NCBI GenBank assembly: GCA_033725935.1
Contig: MU867106.1
Span: 1-64,000 of the forward strand
Direction: 5' to 3'
DNA length: 64,000 bases
Origin: Cladorrhinum sp. PSN259
Taxonomy: Eukaryota > Ascomycota > Sordariomycetes > Sordariales > Podosporaceae
In this document: positions 32,039 to 44,876 of the stretch, one piece after another
Position numbering within the stretch: position 1 is the stretch's first letter
How the letters are laid out: every line of letters starts with the position of its first letter
Program-made: the position numbers and the translations under genes
Notes under the pieces: model-generated
What the model was told of the DNA's origin: nothing
The model's database searches: none
What the model saw: the letters and a program-made list of their open reading frames with translations, nothing else

Positions 32039-33257
32039 CTACACTGGATCCAACGTGATGCCCGGCTTCCCCCCATCTTGGTCCCCACTACCCCTTGACC
32101 CGTGCAGCCAGTGTGTGCTGTCGCCTTTTTCTGGTTGGTAAGGAAGCATGGGAGGGAGATTTCGTGAAGAGTAGGAAGCTGAAGGCTTCTTTGTGGTGCT
32201 GCGAGACCGCAGCGAGTGGTACCACCTACTTAATGTACCCGAGATGATGTTTCCGCTCACAAGAGGCCCCAGTGTCGGGAGGCAGCTGCACAGGATGGCG
32301 ACTCCCATTTCGATGCTGGCCCAGAGCATCCCGTTGTATATGTCCACTAGGTTGTTCATGATTAGCAAGGGGCAAACCTAGGGGAATATGCAACATACCA
32401 TGGATGGTGTCATTGGGCTTATACATGTAGTGGACGCGAATTATGCAGGTGATGGATACACTAGAAATTTAGCAACGTCAGAAAACCGCCTGAGGGTTGA
32501 CACAAAGAGTAGGGTTAATCGCTCTACTCACAATCCACCCAGGCCAAAGATGCAGGCTACCAGAATCTTCCTAGTCGTACTCATGCGTAGACCCCAGATG
32601 ATACGGACAGGCAAGGCGAGAATGACGACATCTAGAACCATGTTTGTGACCTCGTATGGAAGAAGGATGTTTCCGAATGGGATACATTTGGCAGTCGTGG
32701 CGGCCACCAGGTCCCAGGCCGCGTGGACCGGGATACACTGGAAGATGACGACAAATAAGAAGGCCAAGCCCCAGGCGATACAGAGGGCAGCGGTAATGAT
32801 CATGGGCCGGCGGAAGTCGTCGACCAAGCCGAAGATAGACCAGTACCAGGCTACAACGGACAGTTTGACGAGAGTCAGGATGATGGTCATAAAGAGCTCG
32901 GAGATCCAGACCCATTTCATCACGTCGATAATCTGCTCGAGGCTGGTCATTTCCGGGATGGCCAGAGTTCCGCCCGACTGCACGAGGCCTGTCCATCCGC
33001 GCCATATTAGCCACCGCTTGCTCTGAGCGCTCTTTGAGTTGTCGCCTGTGTCGGGAGAAGGGTCGCTGCTTACCGTACAAAAACTCAATCGTGTACCCGT
33101 AAAAGAGAACAAGCGCAGCTAAGCTCAAGTAGTCCGCCAGCCCGAGCTGCTGCCGTGAGCGTTTCTTGCTCCAAGCTCGCAAAACCACCCCGACAGTGGC
33201 TACCACTGCCATGATCACGTAAGTGATGAATATCGCATGGCCGCTTGCGTACAGCAT
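32039..33257 (-). CDS. Pth11-like fungal rhodopsin-domain membrane protein B
   Basis: Exons 33,257-33,074, 32,988-32,532, 32,460-32,399 and 32,346-32,039 (introns 85, 71 and 52 bp, each with a CTAA-type branch point) give 336 aa in frame. Helices include AIFITYVIMAVVATVGVVLRAWS, then ADYLSLAALVLFYGY, ELFMTIILTLVKLSVVAWYWSIF, AALCIAWGLAFLFVVIFQC (with CIPVHAAWD), DVVILALPVRIIW and the spliced GGF-VSITCIIRVHYMYKPNDTIH-VDIYNGMLWASIEMGVAILCSCLPTLGPLV, a Pth11-type ending. The start at MLYASGHAIF is preceded by a pyrimidine tract and CAG, so an upstream exon is possible. Divergent from the PKS. Confidence 0.8.
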
Positions 33258-34468
33258 TTTCTGAACCTGCCAAAACGAAAAAAAGTTAAAAGGAAAGAAA
33301 ACCACAAAGAGAACGATGGTGTCCTTCAAACCAAGAAAGAAGAAGACCGACGGGAGAGAACTCTCCTAACTTTCTAGATATTCGGACAAAAAGGTATTCA
33401 GTGCTGAGACAGCCAGTTGGCACGTCAGTTTTGCCGCCCCCATCCCCCACGCCACGCTCCCCAAGATACAAATCAGTGTCCTTTGCTACAAGTCTCCTCG
33501 ACCGTTATTTGTTTCGGCCGGTCGATAACAGTCTGTCTGCGGCACAGACCTCGGTATATCTGCAACGATTCTGCATTAGGTAGGTAGGACTGTGGCAGCG
33601 AAAATAACGGTTCCCCCGTTTGGGAAACTGCCCGATCATTCTGACGTTGCCGCGTACCGGACTGAGAGCGAACAGTTGGTGGGTGTGACCGGCACTTGGC
33701 AGTCTCCACAGGGAGAAAAAGGCCCGACTCCGTACTTTGATTCCTCTAAGTACCCGTAACCACCCACTATACTACTGTTGCGCTGAGTGCCCCTCCACCA
33801 CGCTTCCGTGTTACCGATTGGGGAAAATCGGAGCGGGAGTGGCTTCGGAAAGAAAAGGAGGCGCTGCGCCACGTCCGGCCCGCCGGAAATATATTACAGT
33901 GCACCTCACCCAACATTGTTGGCGCTGAGGAATCGACATCTAAGCCACTCAAATGGCCGTGTGCCTATCACATCTGACGTGACCACTCCTTTTCAGGGGC
34001 CAAAGGAAGAGATGGTGCGATCAGCCAGTGCTAATGCTTTAGAGAACGTGGAGCCTGGAGAGGTGAGTAAAGTACCTAGGCTTCTAAAGATGGAAGCGAC
34101 CTACGAAGCTTCCAGTGAGTAGGAGCGGTAAAGGTACTCCGGCTCCATTTCTCCTCGTCGTTACTTGGCACGGCGATACGTCTATTATGTTCACATCCAC
34201 AGAAAAGTCTTGGGTGGGATGGCACAAACAACGCGAGAGAAACAGGTTGCCGTAAATGAGCCTCGCTCCTTGCGGGGGCTAAAACATCCTTTCTGCAGAG
34301 TTATCGTGACCATACTTCCCCAAAGGTTTTCAATGCTGAGGGTTCTCAAATCATTCAGCAACCCAGGTCAACGCAACACCTGCTCGCATCCGAGCTCCTC
34401 GCCGAGGAACTCCGACCACCCAACACCAAGCAGATCTTCAAGAATTGTTCGCCTTGTTATCCAACACC
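33258..34468. promoter_or_regulatory. Divergent promoter region between Pth11-like gene and PKS
   Basis: About 1.2 kb separates the two starts, which point away from each other. There is no convincing internal gene. A perfect TCCGG-N4-CCGGA inverted repeat lies at 33,874-33,887 (TCCGGCCCGCCGGA). Shared regulation is plausible for a cluster but is inference. Confidence 0.4.
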
Positions 34469-37400
34469 ATGAGCACTGTGACTATTACAAACGGAGAACA
34501 CGGCAATGGGCCTTCTTTCTCTCGTCATGGGTCACAGCTTCCCAATGGTTCTGCTCATACTAGTTCCCCTCGGCATCATGATCTCTTTCCCAACGGTGAA
34601 TCCACCACCAACACGGTAACTTCGTCACCCATGATGGAGCCCATTGCGGTTATCGGCATGTCCGTCCGGTTTCCACAAGATGCCACCTCACCGGAGGCTT
34701 TCTGGGAGATGCTTATTAACGGACGCTCGGGCTGGAGCGAGGTTCCCGAAGATCGCTTCAACGTTGATGCTTTCTACCACCCAAATCCTGACAGAATAGA
34801 TGCCGTATGCCTCCCCCTTAAGATCTTAGCTACCTGGCCGGGAGCTCCCATGATAACCTCGTATAGATGAATGTAAGGAGTGGGCATTTCCTCCGACAGG
34901 ATCCTGCAGCCTTTGACGCGCCCTTCTTCTCCATCTCCCAGTCCGAGGCCAACAGCCTCGACCCTGACCAGCGTAGCTTGCTCGAAACGAGCTACCATGC
35001 ACTCGAATCCGCCGGGTTGCCCGTGGAATCACTCGCCGGCACCAACACCAGCGTCTTCGTTGGCACGTTTGCTCGTGAATACGGCACCTTCTGGACTAAA
35101 GACCCCATGCAACCACCCAAGTATGCTGGCACCGGCACAGGACCGGCCCTCCTAGCAAATAGACTGTCGTGGTTTTACGACTTGAGAGGCACTAGTATCA
35201 CGCTCGACACGGCCTGCAGCAGCAGTATGATCGCACTCCACCTGGCATGCGAATCGCTGCGGGCGGGGACATCGGACGCCGCACTCGTCGCGGGTAGCAA
35301 CCTGATCCTTAATCCGGAGACGGCCATGATCCCACTCACCAACCTCGGCTTCCTCTCGCCCGACGGCCGCTGCTACGCCTTTGACCACCGAGCCAATGGC
35401 TACGGCCGCGGCGAGGGGTATGCCGTTTTGGTGCTGAAGCGCCTACAAGATGCAGTGCGCGCCGGTGACACAATACGGGCTGTGATCCGGGCCACGGGCA
35501 CTAACCAGAACGGTCGCTCGCCAGCCATTGTGCAGCCCCGGCCCGAGGCACAGGCCGATCTGATACGCCAGACCTATGCCTCTGCCGGTCTCCCTCTCCA
35601 CCAGACGCGCTTCTTTGAGGCTCACGGTACGGGAACTGCCGTGGGAGACCCGATCGAGGCTTCGGCTATAGCACAGGTCTTTGCCCCTCATCGGTCCACC
35701 GACTCGCCTTTGTATGTCGGCGCGGTCAAGTCCAACATCGGTCATCTTGAAGGGGCCAGTGCGTTGGCGGGCTTGGTCAAGGTGATACTGTCGCTGGAAA
35801 ATGGCGTGGTACCACCCAACATCAACATGGAGAAGGTGAATCCCAGAATCCCGAGCAAGAAATGGCATATGACTTTCCCAACGGAGCCGATACCCTGGCC
35901 GCATGGCCATGACGGTGCGACCCATTCGATCAGGCGAGCTTCTGTCAACTCGTTTGGCTACGGAGGATCTAACGCCCATGCCATCCTGGACGACGCAGCC
36001 AGTTATCTCGCTGCTCACGGCCTAAAAGGTGTTCACCGGACCCGGGCCGAGCCGGCATTATCATCACTATCATCGTCATCTTCGTCGGCTAACAAGGAAG
36101 ACAAGAACGGGAGTGATGTTCTTCCGCCTGGTAATGCTCGAACCCGCCTTCTCGTGTGGTCCGCGGCCGACGAGAACGGAATCCAGCGTTTAGGCCGGGA
36201 ATATCTCTCCTATCTGGATGCTCGCATCAGCAGCTTAAAAGACTCGAATAGCCATCTAGACGAGATCGCCTACACGCTAGCTTCAAAGCGCAGCATCCTG
36301 CCTTGGAAATCATACCTCTTGACTTCGTCGCTCACACAACTCCGCGAAACACTGGGCGCCATGGGCTTGCCTAAGCCTTCCCGCTCCTCGACTGCATCCT
36401 CCTCAGCCGCTCCATCCCTCGCCTTTGTATTCACCGGCCAAGGAGCGCAGTGGTACGCCATGGGTCGCGAGCTCCTTGTCTATGCCGTGTTTAAGGAGAG
36501 CGTCGAAGCAGCAGACCAGTACATCCAGTCCGAACTTAGTTGCGCTTGGTCCGTTGTACAGGAGCTGCTACAGCGCAGTGAAAAAGACACCAATGTCGAT
36601 AAGGCAGCCTACTCACAGTGTCTCTGTACCGTACTTCAGATCGCACTGGTCGATTTGCTACGATGCTGGGGCGTGCATGCCGCCGCCGTAGTCGGCCACT
36701 CGTCGGGCGAGATCGCTGCTGCTTATTGTGCAGGCGGTCTTTCACGCGAATCGGCCTGGAAGACGGCCTATTTCCGGGGTACAGTAGCTGCCGAACTCGA
36801 GCTTCAGCTCCTAGAGGCAGGTAATCCCGGCGCCATGATGGCCGTCGGGCTCTCTGTCCCGGAGCTGACCAAATACTTGGACCGCCTGGACGACGCAGTC
36901 AGCGTAGGCTGCATCAACGGACCAACAAACACAACGGTGACAGGAACAGAGAAAGGGGTAGTCGCTCTACAGACTGAGCTAGAGGAGGAAAACGTCTTCT
37001 GTAGGCGACTCCGAGTGGCGCTTCCTTACCACTCCTGGCGCATGAGCAATATCGCCGTCGATTATACACGCGCTTTAGAGGGGATTTGCCCCGGTTCCAG
37101 CACCTCGAAAAAGCTCCCCATCATGTACTCGTCACTGACAGGAACGGTCGTCTACCCAGAAACTCTCAGCTCGCCGGATTACTGGGTCAAAAACCTCACA
37201 TCTACTGTGCGCTTCTCAGAAGCAGTCGAAAGACTCGCATCGACAACCGGCATCGCACACTTTGTCGAAGTAGGTCCCACGGCGGCTCTAAAGCGGCCAG
37301 TACAGGAGAGTGTTGGCAGCAGCAGCAAGATGGTCTACTACTCCGTCTTGGCACGCAACCAGCCTGCTTCCCAGACGGCCCTGGCCATGGCTGGTCAGCT

Positions 37401-40400
37401 CTTTTGCAACGGATACCCGGTCAATATCGCGGCCATCAACGTCCCTCCCGGCGAAAAGACGGATGAACCGGTTTCCATGGCCATCAATCTGCCATGCTAT
37501 CCATTTAATCACTCCAAGTTGTATTGGGAGGAGAGCCGCATCAGCAAGAATTTCCGACATCGCAAACACCCCCGTCATGAGTTGCTCGGTACGCAGACGG
37601 CCGAATGGAACAAGTTGGAGCCTCGGTGGAGGAACTTTTTGCGAGTGTCGGAAAGCTCTTGGCTCCTGGATCATAAAGTATGTTTGCTTGCGAAACCCGG
37701 CCAAGCAGGGAAGTCTTTGAGTGCATGCAAGCAGCAGCTAATTAATGCAATCCTATGGTTTAGTTCAACGGCTCAGCGATATACCCTGCAGCGGGTATGA
37801 TCGTAATGGCCATCGAAGCGGCACGCCAGCTCGCGAAACCACCGACTGGTCGCATTATCAGTGGCTTCCGCATCCGTGATATGATGCTGACGAAAGCCCT
37901 GCTTCTCTCGGCTGAGCCTGGAGGTGTCGAGATCCAGCTGACACTGCGACCGAAGAACGCTGCAGGGGGTGCAGTTCACGATGCAAGTCATTTCAACCTG
38001 TACCAGTTCTCCAACAATGAGCATGTCGAGATCTGCTCTGGCACGATTATCGTCGAGTACGAGGACTTGCAGGGCGCGGCCGAGGTCGAACTGGAAGAGG
38101 CAGAGCTGGCGCTGCAAGAGAGTCGGCGCCAGTATGAAGCAGGACTTCTGCGCTGCCGCAAGACAGTCCAGACGACACAGATGTACGAGAATCTGAGCTC
38201 CATGGGCTTCTCCTTCGGACCGGCATTCCAGACACTTCACGACGTGCGCTTTAACGACAACGGCGAAGCAAAGGCCACCATCAAGCTACGCGAGTGGGCC
38301 GGCAAGGTGAACGATGCCCGCATTCAGCCACATGTGATACACCCTGCACCCCTTGATGGCGTCTTTCACCTCGCCATTGTGGCCTCGACAAAGGGCGGAT
38401 GGAACCGTATCCCTACCATGGTGCCTACCATGGTGCAAGACTTTTGGATCTCGAACGACTTGCTCACAAGCGGCTCCTCGGCCTGTCTTGGTGTACATGC
38501 CCAGCGCTTTTTCGCCGGCATCCGGGACGAGTCCTTCTCCATGGTTGCCGTCGATAAAGAGACAGGACGGCCACGAATTACTGTTGCCGGTTATCGCGGA
38601 ACGGCTGTCAGCTCGTTACGAGATGGCGGGCCAGCCATGGCAGCCTTGACCAGAGACGGACCCAGGCGGATCTGTTACGGAATGGATTGGAAGCCCGACA
38701 TTGACCTGCTCTCGGAGCCCGAGTTGGCCCGATACTGCATGCACACGGAGCTCCAGCTGAATAAGCCGGAGGAGCAACACAACCTTCAACTTTGTGAGCT
38801 CCTATGTCTATACTATATCAAGCAGGCTCTCGAGGGAGCAAACGAAAGTAACCCACCAGCGCACAAACCGCACCTGCGCCGTTACGTGGAGTGGATGGCC
38901 CACCATCTATCGACATCCTCAGCCCAGGCTCGCCTCGCATCTCCCGAAGGCGTGCGCTTTTTTGTCGATGATGAATACCGAAACGCATTCCTCAGACAAG
39001 CAGAATCCGGGGGTTCCGACGCCCAGCTCTACATGACCTTGGTTCGACATCTTCCGCAGATCCTGTCGGGGGAAGCGGATGCTTTGGCACTTCTCTTCGG
39101 CGAGCAGCAGCTCATGGCCAAGTTCTACGAGTCGGACTGGTTCGCCGCCAGCTATGCGCAAATGGCAACATACATGGACCTCTTGGCGCACAAAGACTCC
39201 AATTTACATATCCTCGAGGTTGGCGCCGGCACAGGGGCTACCACGGGGCCGATCTTGGCGAAGCTGGGTTCACACGGCCCGGACGGAGAGGCGGGGACGC
39301 CTCGACTGGCTTCGTACACATATACGGATATCTCAGCCTCGTTCTTTGGCACGGCCAAGGAGCGGTTCGAGGACGCATTTGGGGACCGGCTGAACTTCAA
39401 GACTCTGGACATTGGGGTCGACCCGGGCACACAGGGGTTTGAGCAGGGATTCTATGATGTCGTCGTAGCGTCCAACGTGCTGCATGCGACGCCGAATCTG
39501 GCCACCTCGCTCGATAATGTGAGGCGGCTGCTTAGGCCGGGAGGCAAGTTGGTGCTTTTTGAGGTTACCGACAAGGACGTCACGCGCGTCACCTTCGCTT
39601 TTGGCACCTTGCCCGGTTGGTGGCTGGGTGGAGAGGACGGAAGGCAATGGGGCCCGTTGCTGTCACGGGAAGAGTGGCACGACATGCTGAGGAAACATGG
39701 GTTTTCGGGCATAGATCTCATATTGGGAAATATTGAGGGCCCTAATCACACATACAGTGTCATGGTGTCGGAGGCGGTTCCGACTGTGAACGGTGTGCTG
39801 GCCGGGCATGATTCTGAGCCGCCATCGGACACACCGCTCGCGAATCGAGAAACCACCACGGTTATTGTCGCAGACCCTGATGAGCCTCTGCAGCAGGAGG
39901 TCGCCAGTGTTTTAATGCAGGAGATTCCGCAAGACACCCAAGTCATTTCACCACAGGCGTTGGCCACGCATCCCCTTGATCACACAACTTGTATCTTCCT
40001 GCCCGAGCTAACACGTCCCTTCTTGGCCACCATCAAACAGGATGAGTTCGAAAACCTCAAGAAGCTGGTGGCTGCTGCTGCCTCGGTCCTGTGGGTGACT
40101 TCGGGTGGAGGCGAGAAGATTGAAAACCCCCATACCGAGCTCGCCACCGGCTTCGGCCGGTCAATGTGTTCGGAGCGGCCGTTCGACCTAAAGTTTTGCA
40201 ACCTGTCACTGGAGGATACATGCGAAGTCCCCCCAATCATCGAGAACATTGTAAAGGTACACAAAAAGCTTGTGTCCCTCCCACCAGGTGACCCCTTGGA
40301 GACCCATTACATGCAGCGAAGCAATCAGCTACACATCGGACGTATTGTGGAGGCGAACCACTTGAATAATCACGTTCATCGTCTAACCGCTAACCAAGAG

Positions 40401-42800
40401 CCGAAGCCTGAGGCTTTCGGCGGTGGTGACGCTGGTGTTGATGTTGACAACACGCAAGACCAGCCGAACCACAGAGACCGTGCCCTAAGCCTCGTCATGG
40501 GCGCTGCCGCGCTCCTGGACACGCTGCATTTCGTGCACGATCCAGATCGGCCCTCGCCCCTCGCGGACCACGAGATCGAAGTCCGGGTGCAGGCCTCAGG
40601 ACTCAACTTCAAAGACGTCATGGTGGCCATCGGGCAGCTGCCGAACGCGACCATTGGCATCGAATGTGCCGGCATAGTCACGCGCATCGGCAGCAAAAGC
40701 GCCACCTCGAGCGACGACATCCGGGTGGGCGACCGCGTCGTCTGTCTGACCAGCAATGGAAGCTTCAAGACGTATGCTCGCGCCCACGTGGACACGGTCG
40801 CGCCGATCCCTCCCAACATGTCCTTCGCCGAGGCGGCGAGCATCCCGGTCGCGTATCTGACCGCGTATTACTCGCTGGTCGAGACTGCACGGCTGCAAGC
40901 TGGGGAGACGGTTCTTATCCATGCCGGCGCAGGCGGGGTGGGCCAGGCGGCGATCCAGGTGGCACGAATGGTGGGCGCCGGACGGGTCCTGGCGACGGTA
41001 AGCACCGAAGCCAAGAAGGCGCTGCTGGTGCGCGAGTACGGGGTCGATCCGGCCGACGTCTTCTCCAGCCGCAAGCTCAGCTTCGCACAGGGGGTGAAGC
41101 GGCGAACGGGGGGCCGCGGGGCCGACGTCGTGCTCAACTCGCTGGCGGGCGATGCACTCCGGGAATCGTGGCGCTGCCTGGCGCCCATGGGCCGCTTTGT
41201 CGAGATAGGCAAACGCGACATCATCCTCAATGAGACCCTGCCCATGAGCGAGTTCAACGGTGGCACCACGTTCGCTGCCTTTGACTTGGATGTGGTCCGC
41301 GAACTCAAGAGTCGCCAGGTCGGGCAGGTGCTCAGGAAGGTGATGGCGTGGGTGTGCGAGGGGAAGCTGAACCCGCAGGTCCCGCTGCACCGTTACCCCG
41401 TGAGCGAGATTGAGAGTGCCTTCCGTGGGCTGCAGAGCGGTAAACTGGCAGGTAAGGTGGTGGTGGAGATGAAACAAGATTCTATAGTTCCGGTAAGTCT
41501 TTTCGCCTCGTGGACAGTGAAAGGTGAGCAATGACTAATGGCCACTGTGTAGGTCGTTCCTACGTTTCAGAACAGGTATTCATTTGATGCCAATGCCAGC
41601 TACGTCATTGCAGGAGGTATGGGAGGTCTGGGGCGAAGTCTCGCCCGCTGGTTCGCCTCGCGTGGTGCGAGACATCTGATCCTCCTTTCTCGATCTGGCC
41701 TCGACACTTCTGCCGCTCAATCCTTGGCCGACGAGCTGGCTCGCCTGGGAGTCAATATAGCGGCTCCCTCATGTGACGTTAGCGATGCAGATGCGCTGAG
41801 GCTGGCTCTTGCCGATTGTACTAATAACCGAGGGATGCCGCCTGTCAAGGGCTGTGTGCAGTGTGCCATGGTTCTACGGGACAGTATCTTTCAAAACATG
41901 ACCCATGCCGACTTCCACGCGGCCCTGCGTCCCAAGGTGCAGGCATCATGGAATCTCCACAAACAACTGCCTGCCGACCTCAGCTTCTTCATTCTACTCT
42001 CCTCTCTAGCCGGCCTTGCAGGAAACAGCGGGCAAAGCAACTACGTCGCCGGAAACACGTACCAAGATGCGTTGGCGCGCCACCGTCTTGTCCGCGGCCA
42101 GTCCGCCGCATCCATAGACGTCGGCATGATGGTGCAGGTCGGACTCGTGGCCGAGTCCATCAAGGTTGCCGAGAATCTTATGAGGGTTGGCTACATGGCT
42201 ATCTACGAAGCCGAGCTCCTCTCCCTCATGGACCGTCTCTGCGACCCGGACCCGGCCCGTCGTGCTGCCGAGAGTCCACTCAGTGGCCAGATACCCATCG
42301 GAATCACCACGCCGGGTATGTTCCGTCGCAAAGGATACGAGGAGAAGGATTGGATGCGTCGCCCAGAATTCTGTCATCTCAGGCAAATGGACCTGGATGA
42401 TGATTCTGCGCATTGCAAAGATGCTGGGGGCCAAGGTGAGGGAGCCGACACTAATATCAATTATGAAGTCGCCCTCGCCAAAGCCCAGTCACTCTCTGCA
42501 GCAGCTGAGCTTGTGCAGGCCGGACTGATACGGAAGCTCTCCAGAGCTCTGTTTATTCCCGAACAGGACATAGACCCCGCCGCGGCCGTGCATGTCGCAG
42601 GCGTGGACAGTTTGGTGGCCGTTGAGCTGAAGTACTGGTTCCTAAAAGAGACCCATGCCGAGGTCGCCGTGTTTAACATTTTGGGAAATGACAGCTTGCA
42701 TGACTTGTGCGTGTTTGCCGTTAAGAAGAGTCCGTTGTGGAAAGGAGAAGGCAGTTTGATGCAGCACGAAGGTGACGGAAAGGATATTGTTATTAGTTGA
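34469..42800 (+). CDS. Highly reducing polyketide synthase (KS-AT-DH-MT-ER-KR-ACP)
   Basis: Exons 34,469-34,804, 34,867-37,677, 37,764-41,492 and 41,553-42,800 (introns 62, 86 and 60 bp, all phase 0) give about 2,707 aa. Order and key motifs: KS with DTACSSS (Cys ~228), EAHGTGT and KSNIGHLEG; AT FTGQGAQW (~632) and GHSSGE (~725); DH H-x3-G-x4-P spanning exon 2/3 (His ~1048) and HPAPLDG; C-methyltransferase EVGAGTG (~1534); ER with HAGAGGVGQAA (~2102); KR IAGGMGGLGR (~2310) with SNY (~2456); ACP GVDSL (~2645). All core sites look intact, predicting an iterative enzyme making a reduced, alpha-methylated chain. It has no terminal thioesterase or reductase, so release needs a partner. An in-frame ATG at 34,445 would add 8 residues. 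Confidence 0.95.
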
Positions 42801-43976
42801 GCGCGCGCAGTGGTAGACCTCCACGGCAGCCGGTGGGCGACAGCGAACATGTATCTTTTGGACATGTAAACCATGGAAATGCAATGATCAGTTCATAGCC
42901 ACATACTGGGACACGAACAAAGACGGAGTGCAAGTAAAGTAGGTACATACCTAATGTAAGCCGCACGGCCAAGTCGTTGTGCATGTCGTGGAGCCAGAAT
43001 GTATCAAGGTCCCCAAGTTCCGTGTATTAGAGCAGCGGCAATGTAGGGTGCCAGATCGTCGGCCCGCGCCTCTGTCATCCTCCCCTGCAAATTTTGAGTA
43101 TTTCATATGAAAAGAGACAGAGATGAAATCCCTAGAGCAAGTTGCAAGCATGTGGTTGACCGACTGGTCTTTGCCTGCTAGGCGGATCGAGCGAACAACA
43201 CAAAGAACCCAAGCACGTGCCTTTCTCATCTGTGATGTGTTATGGAATTCAACTTACTGCGATTCATATGAGTAAACTGGATGGCTCAGGCACGCAAATA
43301 ACTAGGATACACAACAGAGCACCGACGAGGCAAACTCCACTGAATGACTGGGCGCCCCTGGATCATAAGAACTTCTGTACCACAGCGTAAAGTCCACGGA
43401 AGTGACGGCAATGCCTGCACAGCAAAGTTGCCTTATACTCGAATAATCCCATCACGACAGAATATCAAGCCATCGCATCGATCGGTGGTGGCCGTGGAGG
43501 AGCATTCTCCAATGGGACGACTAGCGAGTGACAGGACCAGTTCACAAGTACGGGACGAGATACGCAGGATATTCCGAGCCCTGGTGTTTTGAGGATTGTA
43601 GAGTAGACATTTGCAGGGACGCAACAACTCGCCAATTTCATGGCTGAGGGGGCTTGAGTTCCTGATCAGTAATGAACCCTTCACCCCTGGACTAATAAGT
43701 CCCTTGCCTTCGTACCAGCAGCAACGAAACTACAAGACAGCTAACTAATTAGCGGTTTGCATCGGCCCCGAGTTTCCCTAGACAGCCTGTTGGAAAGGTC
43801 GTGGTGATTGCATCTGATGGAATAACATTCTAGACGAATCTGGTAGTGTTCGGTGAACACCAGTTGCTTGTTAACGGCTTAAGACTAATTTAAACTGATC
43901 TCTTAGTTTATAGAGGTTTCAATTACTGGCCCAGCCTGTGTCTCTCCTCCCTTCCCCCTCATTCCCATTTCCCCCC
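42801..43976. other. Intergenic between PKS and secreted hydrolase
   Basis: The two genes converge here. No reading frame or repeat was recognised in about 1.2 kb. Confidence 0.4.
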
Positions 43977-44876
43977 TCAAATAGGATTCACAGTCAATTT
44001 CTGCAAATCCTGACTAACAACCTGCCACCCATCCTTCTTCGCTCCCTCCCCCGTCAAATACTGCCCAGCGGTCGCATTCCCTCTCATAACCCACTGCACC
44101 CACTTCGCGCCAATAATCCCAAACTTCCCTCCGTTCCTGTCACCATACGTCCCCCCATGACCCACATTCAAATTCCCCTTCCACTTTGGCGTGCCCGCCG
44201 GCATATAACTATAATCCCGCTCTCCATTCGCATACGCAATGTCGCTCGGTCCGCCCAAGAAGAAAAATACCGGCTTGCGGAAGTTCCTCGCCTTGTCGTA
44301 GTCTCCTAGCAGGCCGGAGCTCCAGATTCCGATGTTTGATACGCGCGGGTCGTTGATTTGGGAGTAGGCTTCCACGCCGCCGCATGACCAACCGGCGGCG
44401 GTTATGCGGGAGGCGTCGACGTTGGTAAAATTACCCTTGCCAGCGTTGGAGGAAATAAAGTCGATGGCTTCGCGCATCATGGCGTCGTTAGTGGACCCAC
44501 TACCACGCGGGGTGCCTTGGACGATAATGAGCACGCCGTGCGAGGCGAGTTGGGTAAGGAAGGGCGCTTGGCCGAGGGCGTCGGCGGAGCACCCGCCGTT
44601 GCCCCAGAGGAGGACAGGGAGTTTGGTGCCGGCGGGGACGTTACGTGGGGCGAAGAAGGTGTGGCGCGAAAGGGAGGAGCTGGTGTAGTACCCCTGAAGG
44701 AGGGATGTCTTAGTGAGATGCATGGGAGAGGGGATTCGGTGAGTGAGTGAGGAAGGCGGTTAGGGGTGACTTACGGCTGGGGCAAAGGGGCCGGTGCCTT
44801 CGCCGTTTTGGCGTTCGACGAGGGGGCTGGCGGTTGAAAGGGCCGCGAGGGCTAGTGCAGAGATTGAGAACTTCAT
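43977..44876 (-). CDS. Secreted alpha/beta hydrolase
   Basis: Exons 44,876-44,775 and 44,693-43,977 (81-bp intron, GTAAGT...CTTCAG) encode 272 aa. A signal peptide (MKFSISALALAALSTASP) is followed by VERQN, a possible processing site. The fold shows LPVLLWGNGGC, then HGVLIIVQGTPRG, a nucleophile elbow GWSCGG around residue 147, the FFFLGGPSDIAY strand and VGHGGTY carrying the likely catalytic His. The substrate is unknown: polyester, small esters or a lactone are possible. It is convergent with the PKS, and membership in the cluster is uncertain. Splicing joins FAPA to GYYTSSSLSRHTF in frame, supporting the two-exon model over the internal ATG at 44,723. Confidence 0.82.

Noticed and set aside
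32388..33026. 212-codon plus-strand ORF in the Pth11-like gene region
   Set aside because: It is antisense to exons and introns of a membrane protein whose splice model is in frame; no independent support.
40596..41531. 311-codon minus-strand ORF opposite the PKS ER domain
   Set aside because: Shadow of a conserved GC-rich PKS exon; the translation is His/Arg/Gly-rich with no domain.
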